From CAZQHK01 sp964593455 (GTDB lineage: Bacteria > Muiribacteriota > CAYSPT01), in assembly GCA_964593455.1 (NCBI GenBank), contig CAZQHK010000057.1, forward strand, positions 1-19,168: a stretch of DNA of 19,168 nt, in the 5' to 3' direction. Position 1 is the first letter of the stretch, and each line of letters begins with the position of its first letter. Both the position numbers and the translations under genes were made by a program. Positions 6,777-14,996 of this stretch are shown piece after piece. The notes under the pieces were generated by a model. The model saw nothing but the letters and a program-made list of their open reading frames with translations, searched no databases and was not told the DNA's origin.

Positions 6777-9700
6777 ATGAGAAAGATGCGGGTAGTAACA
6801 GCCACAGCGCTGTTTGACGGACATGACGTGTCCATTAATATATTCAGGCGACTGCTGCAGAAAAAGGGTCTCGAGGTTATTCACCTGGGACATAACCGGT
6901 CGGTAACCGAGCTCGTGCTGGCGGCGGTGGAGGAAGATGCCGACGCAGTGCTGGTCAGTTCCTACCAGGGTGGCCACAACGAATATTTCCGGTACATGAT
7001 CGATCTGTTGAAAGAAAAGGGTGCCGGCAACGTACTTGTTTTTGGCGGCGGCGGCGGTGTCATCCTGCCTTCGGAGATAATAGAGCTCGAGGAGTACGGT
7101 GTGGAACAAATTTATCACGCCGACACCGGGAAGAAGATCGGAATTACGGGAATAGCCGACGATATTGTCGCCCGGATACAGCGTAAGGTTGAAGCTTCTT
7201 CCATTAATGATGTCAAAGAATCGGACCTGGAACAGTTGACTCCCGGTAACAAGTTCCTGATCGGGAAACTGATTTCCCGGTTGGAAAACGCCGCGGCCGA
7301 CAATGAGCAGGACAGAAGTCGTGACGCCCTCAGGGAAAAACTTGCGGACGGCGGTGGCTCCATTGTGCTGGGTATAACGGGTACCGGCGGCAGCGGGAAA
7401 AGTTCGCTTGTTGACGAGTTGATCAACCGGTTTCTGAAAGTTTCTCCGGACGTGACGGTAGGTGTTCTGGCGGTTGACCCGTCCAAGACCGCCTCAGGCG
7501 GTGCGCTTTTAGGCGACCGGATTCGTCTGAACAGTTTCGGTGACGACCGCCTCTATCTGCGCAGTTTTGCTACCCGTGAGAGCTATTCCGAGTTGAGTCT
7601 CGTTTTGCCGGATGCCATCCGGTTACTGAAAACCGCCGGTTTCGACGTGATTATCATAGAAACCAGCGGTATCGGACAGGGCGCCAGCAAGGTGACCGAG
7701 ATCTGTGACCATTCTATCTATGTTATGACCAGCGAGTACGGAGCACCATCCCAATTGGACAAGATCGACATGCTGGATCTGGCGGATTCCATTGTCATCA
7801 ACAAGTGCGAAAAGATCGGAGCTGAAGACGCGCTCAGGGAAGTGATCCTCCATCGCGTCAAAGACCGTGGGATGATGGTCAACCGCCGTAAACAGCGATC
7901 GCTGTTCGAGCTCGATCTACCTATCTACGCGACCAATGCCAGCCAGTTCAATAACCAGGGCGTTAACGCGTTTTTTGCAGATATTTTGAAGTTCGTTTCG
8001 AGTAATGGAACGGGATTCACGGTGGATGAAGAGATTATGGAGCTTCTGCCCACTGAAGGACACAAAGACTTCTCGGCTCTTCACAGTCAGCATAACAACT
8101 ACCTGGCGGAGATAGCGGACACCGTCAAAAACTATCACCGGCAGGTAGAGCAGGAGGCAGCAGCTGCCGAGACTTGTTATTCTCTCAATAAAGCCCGGCA
8201 GACGGTCAGGGATGAAGGCGTCGCCGCCGACAATGTGGAAAACGAGTTAACGGAACTCTATCAGCGGTACTGGCGCCGGTTGAGCCGGGACAGCGTGACG
8301 TTCCTTGAAAATTGGCCTGGTTTACGTGAGGATTACAAGCAGGAGCAGATGTCCTATACGGTCAGGGGGAAAAAAATAACGGTTGACGCCGCGACGGAGT
8401 CTTTATCGGGCACCATGATACCCAAGGTGGCTCTGCCTCAATACCGCTCCTGGGGGGATCTTATCAGGTTTTTCTATAAGGAAAACCTGCCGGGATATTT
8501 CCCGTACACCGCCGGAGTGTTTCCGTTCAAGCGTACTTTCGAAGACCCGAAACGCCAGTTTGCCGGAGAAGGTCCCCCCGAAAAAACCAATAAGCGGTTC
8601 CATTACCTGTGCCGCAACGACCAGACAAAACGGTTGTCGGTAGCCTTCGATGGTCTGACGCTTTACGGTCAGGACCCGGATATCTCTCCCGACATCTACG
8701 GTAAGATCGGTGAGAGCGGTGTCAGTATATGTACTCTTGACGATATGAAAAAATTGTTTGCCGGTTTCGACCTCTCCGATCCGCACACCTCCGTCTCCAT
8801 GACCATCAACGGTCCCGCGCCCATTATCCTGGCCATGTATTTTATGACCGCTTGCCACCAGCAAGGTGAGAAACGGGGACACGACCTGAGCCAGGAGGAG
8901 AAGATCGATCTTTTCCGGTGCCTGCGGGGAACGGTCCAGGCCGATATCCTGAAAGAAGACCAGGGACAGAACACCTGTATCTTCTCTATCGATTTTGCCC
9001 TGAAGATGATGGGCAATATCCAGGCGTATTTCTCCCGTCTTGGAATCAAAAACTATTACACCATCAGTATCAGCGGTTACCACATCGCCGAGGCGGGCGC
9101 CAACCCGGTCACCCAGCTTGCGTTCACTCTGGCTAACGGGTTTCATTACGTGGAATACTTCAAGAATCTCGGTTTGAAGGTGGACGATTTTGCCCGCAAC
9201 CTCTCGTTTTTCTTCAGTAACGGGATGGAGCCGGAGTACTCGGTGATCGGCCGTGTGGCCCGCCGTATCTGGGCAGTGGCCATGCGGGATAAATACGGTG
9301 CCGCCGAGCGGTCCCAGAAACTGAAGTACCACATACAAACCTCCGGGCGGTCGCTGCACGCACAGGAAATAGCTTTCAACGATATCAGGACCACACTCCA
9401 GGCCCTGTTGGCGTTCTATGACAACTGCAACTCGCTTCACACCAACTCGTACGACGAAGCGGTGACCACTCCCACGGAAGAATCCGTCCGTCGGGCCATG
9501 GCTATCCAGGTGATCCTGTCCAAGGAGTTCGGTCTGCTTAAAAACGAGAATATCAGCCAGGGATCTTTTATTATCGAAGAACTGACCGACCTGGTGGAAG
9601 AAGCCGTGTTGGAAGAATTTTACCGTCTCTCGTTCCGGGGCGGAGTCATCGGGTCCATGGAAAAGCAGTACCAGCGGGCCAAAATCCAGGAAGAATCGCT

Positions 9701-10028
9701 CTATTACGAAGAGTTGAAACACAGCGGAGAGTACCCGATCGTTGGGGTAAACACGTATCTCGCCGACACGCCTTCCGAAAGCCCCTACGAAGACATGGTG
9801 CTCACCAGGTCCACTCCGGAAGAGAAACAGTCACAACTGGACAATTTGGAATCGTTCAAGGAAACGAACAAAGGCAAGTGCGAGGAGGCGCTGAGGGCAC
9901 TGAAAAAGGTCGTACTGGAAGACGGAAACATCTTCGAAGAACTTCTCAATACGGTTCAATACGCGTCTCTTGGACAGATTAGCGGTCTGCTCTATGAAAT
10001 AGGTGGAAAGTACAGGAGAAATGTGTAG
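6777..10028 (+). CDS. icmF: Fused isobutyryl-CoA mutase with G-protein chaperone domain
   Basis: Adenosylcobalamin-dependent IcmF, about 1083 residues, interconverting isobutyryl-CoA and n-butyryl-CoA. Domain order is as in the family. First is the B12-binding domain with DGHDVSIN (His16, lower cobalamin ligand) and SYQGGHNEYF. Next is a MeaB-type GTPase with P-loop GTGGSGKS at 202-209. Last is the mutase barrel, with GVFPF (Phe582), DQGQNTCIF (Gln731) and SGYHIAEAGANP (His769). Phe and Gln at these two sites, instead of Tyr and Arg, separate IcmF from methylmalonyl-CoA mutase. The GTPase base-recognition motif is NKCE (342-345) rather than NKxD. An ATG at 6759 is in frame, but the AGGA before the ATG at 6777 favours the later start. 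Pivalyl-CoA/isovaleryl-CoA mutation is a possible side or alternative activity. Confidence 0.93.
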   Translation: MRKMRVVTATALFDGHDVSINIFRRLLQKKGLEVIHLGHNRSVTELVLAAVEEDADAVLVSSYQGGHNEYFRYMIDLLKEKGAGNVLVFGGGGGVILPSEIIELEEYGVEQIYHADTGKKIGITGIADDIVARIQRKVEASSINDVKESDLEQLTPGNKFLIGKLISRLENAAADNEQDRSRDALREKLADGGGSIVLGITGTGGSGKSSLVDELINRFLKVSPDVTVGVLAVDPSKTASGGALLGDRIRLNSFGDDRLYLRSFATRESYSELSLVLPDAIRLLKTAGFDVIIIETSGIGQGASKVTEICDHSIYVMTSEYGAPSQLDKIDMLDLADSIVINKCEKIGAEDALREVILHRVKDRGMMVNRRKQRSLFELDLPIYATNASQFNNQGVNAFFADILKFVSSNGTGFTVDEEIMELLPTEGHKDFSALHSQHNNYLAEIADTVKNYHRQVEQEAAAAETCYSLNKARQTVRDEGVAADNVENELTELYQRYWRRLSRDSVTFLENWPGLREDYKQEQMSYTVRGKKITVDAATESLSGTMIPKVALPQYRSWGDLIRFFYKENLPGYFPYTAGVFPFKRTFEDPKRQFAGEGPPEKTNKRFHYLCRNDQTKRLSVAFDGLTLYGQDPDISPDIYGKIGESGVSICTLDDMKKLFAGFDLSDPHTSVSMTINGPAPIILAMYFMTACHQQGEKRGHDLSQEEKIDLFRCLRGTVQADILKEDQGQNTCIFSIDFALKMMGNIQAYFSRLGIKNYYTISISGYHIAEAGANPVTQLAFTLANGFHYVEYFKNLGLKVDDFARNLSFFFSNGMEPEYSVIGRVARRIWAVAMRDKYGAAERSQKLKYHIQTSGRSLHAQEIAFNDIRTTLQALLAFYDNCNSLHTNSYDEAVTTPTEESVRRAMAIQVILSKEFGLLKNENISQGSFIIEELTDLVEEAVLEEFYRLSFRGGVIGSMEKQYQRAKIQEESLYYEELKHSGEYPIVGVNTYLADTPSESPYEDMVLTRSTPEEKQSQLDNLESFKETNKGKCEEALRALKKVVLEDGNIFEELLNTVQYASLGQISGLLYEIGGKYRRNV

Positions 10029-10049
10029 ATTAATTTTGGAGGTATACCA

Positions 10050-10820
10050 ATGAACGTCTATGTGTGCATCAAACAGGTGCCGGATACCGAGGCTACAATT
10101 GTTCCCAAAGAGGGTGGCACGATCGACGCGACCAATATAAAATGGATCATGTGTCCGTATGACGAATACGCGGTTGAGGAAGCGGTCTCTTTCAAGGAAA
10201 ACCATCCCGACTGCACCCTGGTGGCTGTATCCCTGGGACCTGATCGGGTGCAGGAGACTATCAGGCTGGCTCTGGCCCTGGGAGCCGACCGGGGGATACA
10301 TATCGTCTGTGACGAATATCTCGATCACATCCTGGTGGCGAAAGCGCTGGCCAACGCTATCAAGGACGATGGAGAATACCATCTCGTGTTTGCCGGCAAG
10401 CAGGCCACCGATGACGACGGTTACCAGGTCCCGCAGCGGCTTGCCCATTCTCTGAAGGCTGCTGTTGCTACCGGGGTTGTCGCTTTCAAATACGAAGACG
10501 GTATTATCCGGGTCACCAAAGATGTGGGTGGTGGGGTTCAGGAAAAACTTGAACTGGCGGCTCCCGCGGTCATTACCGCCGGCAAGGGGTTGAATGAACC
10601 ACGATATCCCAAGCTTCCCAATATCATGAAAGCCAAGCGGAAAGAAATAAAAAAACTGTCACTGGCGGATGCGGGTATCACCGAAATAGAAAATCATCAG
10701 ACGGTCATTGAGTTTGTTCCTCCGCCGGAGAAATCGGGCGGCAGAGTTCTTACCGGCGAGAAAGAGGATACGGTTCCCGAACTGGTGCAGGCATTAAATA
10801 AAGAAGCGAAGGTCATCTGA
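10050..10820 (+). CDS. etfB: Electron transfer flavoprotein beta subunit
   Basis: EtfB of 256 residues, which binds AMP or FAD and, with EtfA, takes electrons from the acyl-CoA dehydrogenases. Typical motifs are MNVYVCIKQVPDTEA at the start, KWIMCPYDEYAVEEA, the nucleotide-binding FAGKQATDDDGYQVPQRL, and RYPKLPNIMKAKRKEIK near the C-terminus. The DDD in the nucleotide loop resembles classical respiratory-type EtfB more than the DGD form I associate with bifurcating EtfB. That hint is weak. It has a strong ribosome binding site (GGAGGT, 8 bases before the ATG) and starts 21 bases after icmF, in the same operon. Confidence 0.92.
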   Translation: MNVYVCIKQVPDTEATIVPKEGGTIDATNIKWIMCPYDEYAVEEAVSFKENHPDCTLVAVSLGPDRVQETIRLALALGADRGIHIVCDEYLDHILVAKALANAIKDDGEYHLVFAGKQATDDDGYQVPQRLAHSLKAAVATGVVAFKYEDGIIRVTKDVGGGVQEKLELAAPAVITAGKGLNEPRYPKLPNIMKAKRKEIKKLSLADAGITEIENHQTVIEFVPPPEKSGGRVLTGEKEDTVPELVQALNKEAKVI

Positions 10821-10837
10821 ACCCGGGAGGATTCATT

Positions 10838-11800
10838 ATGGGAAACACCGGAGTGTACATTGAGCTGGAAGATGGAATTATCAAGAAAACCAACTACGAG
10901 GTTTTGACCCTGGCCGGGGGGGGCGGCCGGGAGATAAGTAGCGTTCTGTTTACTGATGAGCCGGAAAAATACGGCCAAGATCTGAAGAAGTACGGCGTTA
11001 AAACAATCATCGGGGTGACCGGGACTGAAGGGCTTGGATACAATGCAGAGGTCTATGCCGGCTGTCTGGCCCGGATCGTGAAAGATAACGATTTCTCTGT
11101 TCTCCTGGGTACCTGTTCAGCCCGGGGTAGAGACCTGTTCCCCCGGATAGCCGCCAGGTTCGAAGCTCCCCTGGTCAACGATTGTCTGGACCTTGATTTC
11201 GCCCAATCAATAGCGGTGAAACCAATGTATGCCGGGAAAGTAATAGCCCGGGTCAAGGTGAAAGGCGACCGGCAATTCTTCACGCTGCGTCCGAACGTGG
11301 TTGAAATCAGCGCTACCGATACCGCCGATAACCCGGTCATCACAACGGTTGACGCAGTGGAGACGAGTCCTGTCCTGAAAGTAAAAGACATTGTCAAAAG
11401 CGTGGCCCGGACCATCGATCTGACCGAGGCCGACATCATTGTTTCCGGGGGGCGGGGGATAAAAAGCCGGGAGAATTTCGATCTGCTTCAAGACCTGGCA
11501 CGGGTACTGGGAGCGGCGGTGGGCGCTTCCCGGGCCGCGGTAGACGCCGGGTACGCCACCCAGGATATGCAGGTGGGACAGACGGGCAAAGTGGTGAACC
11601 CGAAACTGTACATAGCCTGCGGTATATCGGGTGCGATCCAGCACCTGGCTGGCATGAAAACTTCCCGGATCATCGTGGCCGTCAACAAAGATCCTGATGC
11701 TCCTATCTTCCAGAAGGCTGATTACGGTATCGTGGGCGACCTGTTCGAGGTGGTACCGCTTTTGAAACAGGAACTGCTGAAAGTGATGAAAGAACACTGA
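10838..11800 (+). CDS. etfA: Electron transfer flavoprotein alpha subunit
   Basis: EtfA of 320 residues, partner of the EtfB encoded 17 bases upstream. The C-terminal FAD-binding domain is complete: VSGGRGIKSRENFDLL, GASRAAVDAGY, QVGQTGKVVNPKLYIACG, ISGAIQHLAGM and NKDPDAPIFQKADYGIVGD. There is no N-terminal ferredoxin domain, unlike some clostridial EtfA. A GGGAGGA ribosome binding site precedes the ATG. Its TGA stop overlaps the ATG of the next gene by one base, so the following hydrolase is likely co-translated. The electron acceptor downstream of ETF is not encoded here. Confidence 0.93.
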   Translation: MGNTGVYIELEDGIIKKTNYEVLTLAGGGGREISSVLFTDEPEKYGQDLKKYGVKTIIGVTGTEGLGYNAEVYAGCLARIVKDNDFSVLLGTCSARGRDLFPRIAARFEAPLVNDCLDLDFAQSIAVKPMYAGKVIARVKVKGDRQFFTLRPNVVEISATDTADNPVITTVDAVETSPVLKVKDIVKSVARTIDLTEADIIVSGGRGIKSRENFDLLQDLARVLGAAVGASRAAVDAGYATQDMQVGQTGKVVNPKLYIACGISGAIQHLAGMKTSRIIVAVNKDPDAPIFQKADYGIVGDLFEVVPLLKQELLKVMKEH

Positions 11801-12651
11801 TGGATATCGGTAGTTATGAAGTCTTCATGATAAAGGCGGGGCTGTTCAAGCTGGATGGGGGGGCCATGTTCGGGGTGGTCCCGAAAGTGTTGTGGCAGAA
11901 AAAAAAGCCTCCCGATGAACGAAACCGTATACGCATGTGTACCAACCTTCTCCTGGTAAAAGGCGGCGGTAGGACCATCTTGATCGATACCGGAAACGGC
12001 CATAAGTTCGATGATAAATTCAAAGACATCTACGCCATCGATTACGCTGATAACGATCTGGATAGGTCGCTGTCCGATCATGACCTTTCGAGATCGGACA
12101 TTACCGATGTGATCATCACCCACCTCCACTTCGATCATGCCGGCGGGTGCACCGAGTTAAACGAAACCGGCGGTGTGGTTCCGGCCTTCCCCCAGGCAAA
12201 ATATTATGTCATGAAACGTCATTACGAGTGGGCCATAAACCCCGCGGCAAAAGACCGGGCCAGCTATCTGGAAGAGAATTACAAGCCGCTTCTGGAAGCC
12301 GGCCAGCTGGTTTTACTCGATACCGGCGGCGAAATTATACCCGGAGTGGAGTTTATTGTGGCCGACGGTCACACCATCGGAAACCTGAGCATTCTGGTGC
12401 ACGGTGATGACCGGAAGATATTCTATGCCGGTGAGATGATACCCACGTCGGCCCATGTTCCGGCCCCGTGGTTGATGGGTTATGATCTTCAACCCTTGCT
12501 TACTATCGAAGAAAAAAAACACTACCTGCCCCGGGCTGCCGAAGAAGAATGGTTCGTCTATTTTATGCACGATCCCGATATTCCCTGTGGTCTCATCGGA
12601 CCCGGCAGAAAAGGGTATGAACTTAAGGAAATTGTTGATATGACGAAATGA
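11800..12651 (+). CDS. Metallo-beta-lactamase-fold hydrolase
   Basis: Cytoplasmic metal-dependent hydrolase of 283 residues with the MBL signature THLHFDHAGG (His108, His110, Asp112, His113), His141, and DGHTIGNLS (His191). The usual metal-bridging Asp is replaced by Glu212 in YAGEMIPTSAH. The tail MGYDLQPLLTIEEKKHYLP and FMHDP resembles a lactonase-like MBL subgroup. The substrate is unknown; thioester or lactone hydrolysis would fit the acyl-CoA setting but is inference. The ATG overlaps the etfA stop (TGATG), and the nitroreductase-like gene follows closely, so all three probably share a transcript. No signal peptide is visible. Confidence 0.85.
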   Translation: MDIGSYEVFMIKAGLFKLDGGAMFGVVPKVLWQKKKPPDERNRIRMCTNLLLVKGGGRTILIDTGNGHKFDDKFKDIYAIDYADNDLDRSLSDHDLSRSDITDVIITHLHFDHAGGCTELNETGGVVPAFPQAKYYVMKRHYEWAINPAAKDRASYLEENYKPLLEAGQLVLLDTGGEIIPGVEFIVADGHTIGNLSILVHGDDRKIFYAGEMIPTSAHVPAPWLMGYDLQPLLTIEEKKHYLPRAAEEEWFVYFMHDPDIPCGLIGPGRKGYELKEIVDMTK

Positions 12652-12673
12652 ATGAATGGAGAGGCAAGATCTC

Positions 12674-13282
12674 ATGGACTTGACCGAAGCGATACTCACG
12701 CGGCGAAGCATACGGAGATTCAAACCGGACGAGGTGCCCGATGAAGACCTGAAACAGATCATCGCCACGGCTGCCTACGCGCCTAACGCGGAAAACATGC
12801 AGCCTTACCGGTTTATCCTGGTCAAGGATCGGGTTGTCATCAAATCTATATACCGGGCGGTATCCGGCAAGATAAAAGAAATTAAATCGTATCCCGAAAC
12901 AGCTGCGGTAAAAGACCGGTTTAAATCCCATATCCGTTTCTACACTTTCTTCGCCCGGGCGCCGGTAGTGATTGCCGCAGTGGTAAAACCGTTTTCCACC
13001 GTCATCACCGAAATATACCGTAAACGAAACCTGGCCTCCGAAAATACCGAAGCGCTCCAGAGTGTCTCGGCCGCCATACAGAATATACTCCTGGCGGCCC
13101 ACGAAAAGGGATACGGTACGTGTTGGATGACCGGACCCCTGATCGCCAGGAAAGAAATCGAGCGCGTGCTTGGAGTCGGTGACCCGGAAAAGATCGTGGC
13201 GCTAATCCCTCTTGGTGTAACCGCTTCACCGACTGAAAAACTGCCCCGTAAACCGTTCGAAGAGATAGCGGAAATTCTGTAA
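12674..13282 (+). CDS. Nitroreductase-family flavoprotein
   Basis: A 202-residue FMN-dependent nitroreductase-fold protein. It begins with the FMN phosphate-binding motif ILTRRSIRRFKPDEVP and AAYAPNAENMQPYRFILV, and later has AAIQNILLAAHEKGYGTCWMTGP, all characteristic of the family. An ATG at 12656 is in frame, but GGAGAGG at 12658-12664 is a good ribosome binding site for the ATG at 12674. It lies 22 bases after the hydrolase gene and probably ends the long operon. The physiological substrate cannot be deduced; enone or quinone reduction and flavin handling are possible. Confidence 0.85.
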   Translation: MDLTEAILTRRSIRRFKPDEVPDEDLKQIIATAAYAPNAENMQPYRFILVKDRVVIKSIYRAVSGKIKEIKSYPETAAVKDRFKSHIRFYTFFARAPVVIAAVVKPFSTVITEIYRKRNLASENTEALQSVSAAIQNILLAAHEKGYGTCWMTGPLIARKEIERVLGVGDPEKIVALIPLGVTASPTEKLPRKPFEEIAEIL

Positions 13283-13355
13283 AGCTCTATGACTGAAGAA
13301 GGTCTGGATGGCAATATGGTGTGTGAATGTGATACTGCTCTGGAGAGAGAGGATT

Positions 13356-13720
13356 ATGAATATAGCGAGAAGATGGATGGTATTCCTTTGCGTTTCCTAT
13401 ATCCTGCCGGGCGGAGTGTCAGGAATCTCTGCCCAGGCTGGAGTTGGTGAAACGATGTTGGACCGTGCTAATTTTACGAAGACATTGCCATTTTTCTGGA
13501 AGATCAACCGGGCTGTTTTGACAGTTACGGGGTAGAACCTGGTGTTTGTATGGTCATCGATCAGGGAATCCTCCTTATCTATAACGGTTGGGATAAAACG
13601 ACCATCAACAAGGCCGGGTGGGTGTTGTTCGAGAAAGATAACCCGGGTAGGGTGATAAAACGATGCGGTTCTCGATCTGGAGATGATGATCGAGGACTGA
13701 TTACAGGAAGGGGAAGATGA
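13356..13720 (+). pseudogene. Broken secreted GH130-type glycosidase/phosphorylase
   Basis: An ATG at 13356 with a good AGAGAGG ribosome binding site opens a frame with a signal peptide: a basic start MNIARRW, a hydrophobic core FLCVSYILPGGVSG and a likely cut after AQA. That frame dies at 13533-13535. A second frame, open from 13472 to 13720, encodes FYEDIAIFLEDQ, then PGCFDSYGVEPG, then GILLIYNGWD and GWVLFEKDNPGRVIKR. These strings resemble the C-terminal blades of GH130 mannoside phosphorylases and hydrolases, a family of about 320 or more residues. Only the signal peptide and C-terminal pieces survive, in different frames, so a large internal deletion plus a frameshift has destroyed the gene. 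The family call rests on motif memory. Confidence 0.6.
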
Positions 13721-13727
13721 AACTAGC

Positions 13728-14996
13728 ATGACAGATAATCTGCAAGGCAGGTTGGCTCTCAACAGAAACGCTATAGAAACTATCGATGGATTTCTTGGCC
13801 GTGAGAAAAACCTCATTGTCGACGGTTTGCTCACGGTAATCGAGAAGCATGGAGGGGTCGAAGAGATCAACCGTAAAGCACGGGAAGCTACCCGTCTCGA
13901 TCTTCAATTCAAGAAACTGGAATCCATGAACTCCCCGTACCTGAATGATCTCAAGTGGTTGATTGAGCAGAGAGACCAAAAAGCGTTTATCTCTCTTGAA
14001 GACTATAAAAAGAATATCTTGAATGATCGGTTTGGAGAAGTAACATTTGATGATTCGCACGCGGTGACCCTGGAGGTCAGCGCTCTGCAGTTTTTTCCCT
14101 GGTTGATAACTGAAGCCAGGCATTCGATCGAGTCCCAAGAGCTCATGCCCGGCCGGTTCATCAGGGTGCGGAATATGAAGGAATCGGCATCGGACGCGGG
14201 TGACCTGGCGGCCGTGTCGGCGGCCATGAACATTATGGGAAGCACCTGGGTCGAGACCCTTGATACCCGGGGAACCGATGGCGCGAATGTTCATCTGGGC
14301 GGGCCTGAAACCATTACCGGCTATTTCGGAGGGCCAGGACAACCCAATGAATATGCCCTTAAATGGGTGGACGAGTTTCTGTACTATCACACCGCATACG
14401 GGGTAAAAGAGGTCCTCAATTTAAATCCCGGCACCGTTCTCCTGGGATACCTGCTGTACAAACTTGGTGTCGATATCAAGTTCAAAATATCCGTTTTCAT
14501 GGGAAACGATAACCCGTACTCCGTCATGTGGACGTTGATCACGGCCAAGCTTTTTAGTAAAGAAGATGGCAGCACGCCGCTAGTAGGATTCAATTTTTCC
14601 AACTCGGTCAATAACGAAACTATCGAGTTATGCGCTCAAATCAGAAATTTCCTGGGGTTCGAGGACAAAGTCCGGTTTGAACACCATATCACCGAGACCT
14701 GGAAGTCAATCGTTCGGCAACCTTATGACCGGACCCAGGAACTGCCGTCCGTGGCCAAAGTGGTTACCAACATCAGCGCCAAGCATGAAGGTGCCGGCCC
14801 GGAGGTGGACAGTCACCGCGAGCACCCGTCAGACATCCTGGATTATTTCATGTCCAAAGAAGATATCCTGGCAAACAATCTGATGGACAAGATGGAACTT
14901 AATTACCTGGATAAACATGGCGCCTTGAACCGTACGGCCCGGGTCCTGATAGAAAGCGGAATAGATGTCATTCCGGCTCAAAACCTTCATATGTAG
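13728..14996 (+). CDS. Unassigned conserved-looking 422-residue protein
   Basis: I do not recognise this protein. It is complete, with no signal peptide or membrane segment. Alternating strand-like and helix-like segments suggest a (beta/alpha)-barrel: RFIRVRN (143-149), WVETLDTRGTDGANVHLGG (174-192), KEVLNLNPGT (227-236), FKISVFMGNDNPYS (252-265), VGFNFSNS (286-293), VRFEHHITET (315-324) and VTNISAKHEGAGPEVDSHRE (346-365). The polar, Gly- and His-rich segments at strand ends look like an active site, with several His/Glu/Asp that could bind metal or phosphate. It starts 7 bases after the GH130 remnant, with GGAAG upstream, and its stop touches the stop of the convergent aminotransferase gene. 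A link to the acyl-CoA cluster is possible from position only. Confidence 0.75.
   Translation: MTDNLQGRLALNRNAIETIDGFLGREKNLIVDGLLTVIEKHGGVEEINRKAREATRLDLQFKKLESMNSPYLNDLKWLIEQRDQKAFISLEDYKKNILNDRFGEVTFDDSHAVTLEVSALQFFPWLITEARHSIESQELMPGRFIRVRNMKESASDAGDLAAVSAAMNIMGSTWVETLDTRGTDGANVHLGGPETITGYFGGPGQPNEYALKWVDEFLYYHTAYGVKEVLNLNPGTVLLGYLLYKLGVDIKFKISVFMGNDNPYSVMWTLITAKLFSKEDGSTPLVGFNFSNSVNNETIELCAQIRNFLGFEDKVRFEHHITETWKSIVRQPYDRTQELPSVAKVVTNISAKHEGAGPEVDSHREHPSDILDYFMSKEDILANNLMDKMELNYLDKHGALNRTARVLIESGIDVIPAQNLHM

Noticed and set aside
6114..7118. Minus-strand open frame (334 codons) across the acyl-CoA dehydrogenase 2/icmF junction
   Set aside because: It overlaps two motif-complete genes and shows no domain or ribosome-binding support.
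8403..9722. Long minus-strand open frame (439 codons) opposite icmF
   Set aside because: It lies wholly inside the well-supported mutase domain on the other strand. Its translation has no recognisable motif and it is a by-product of the codon pattern of icmF.
6777..10028. Methylmalonyl-CoA mutase
   Set aside because: The domain order (B12-binding, GTPase, mutase in one chain) and the Phe/Gln substrate-site residues match IcmF and not methylmalonyl-CoA mutase.
13283..13727. Genuine small secreted protein from the ATG at 13356
   Set aside because: The signal peptide and ribosome binding site look real, but the continuation matches GH130-like sequence only after a frame change, so a broken gene is the better explanation.
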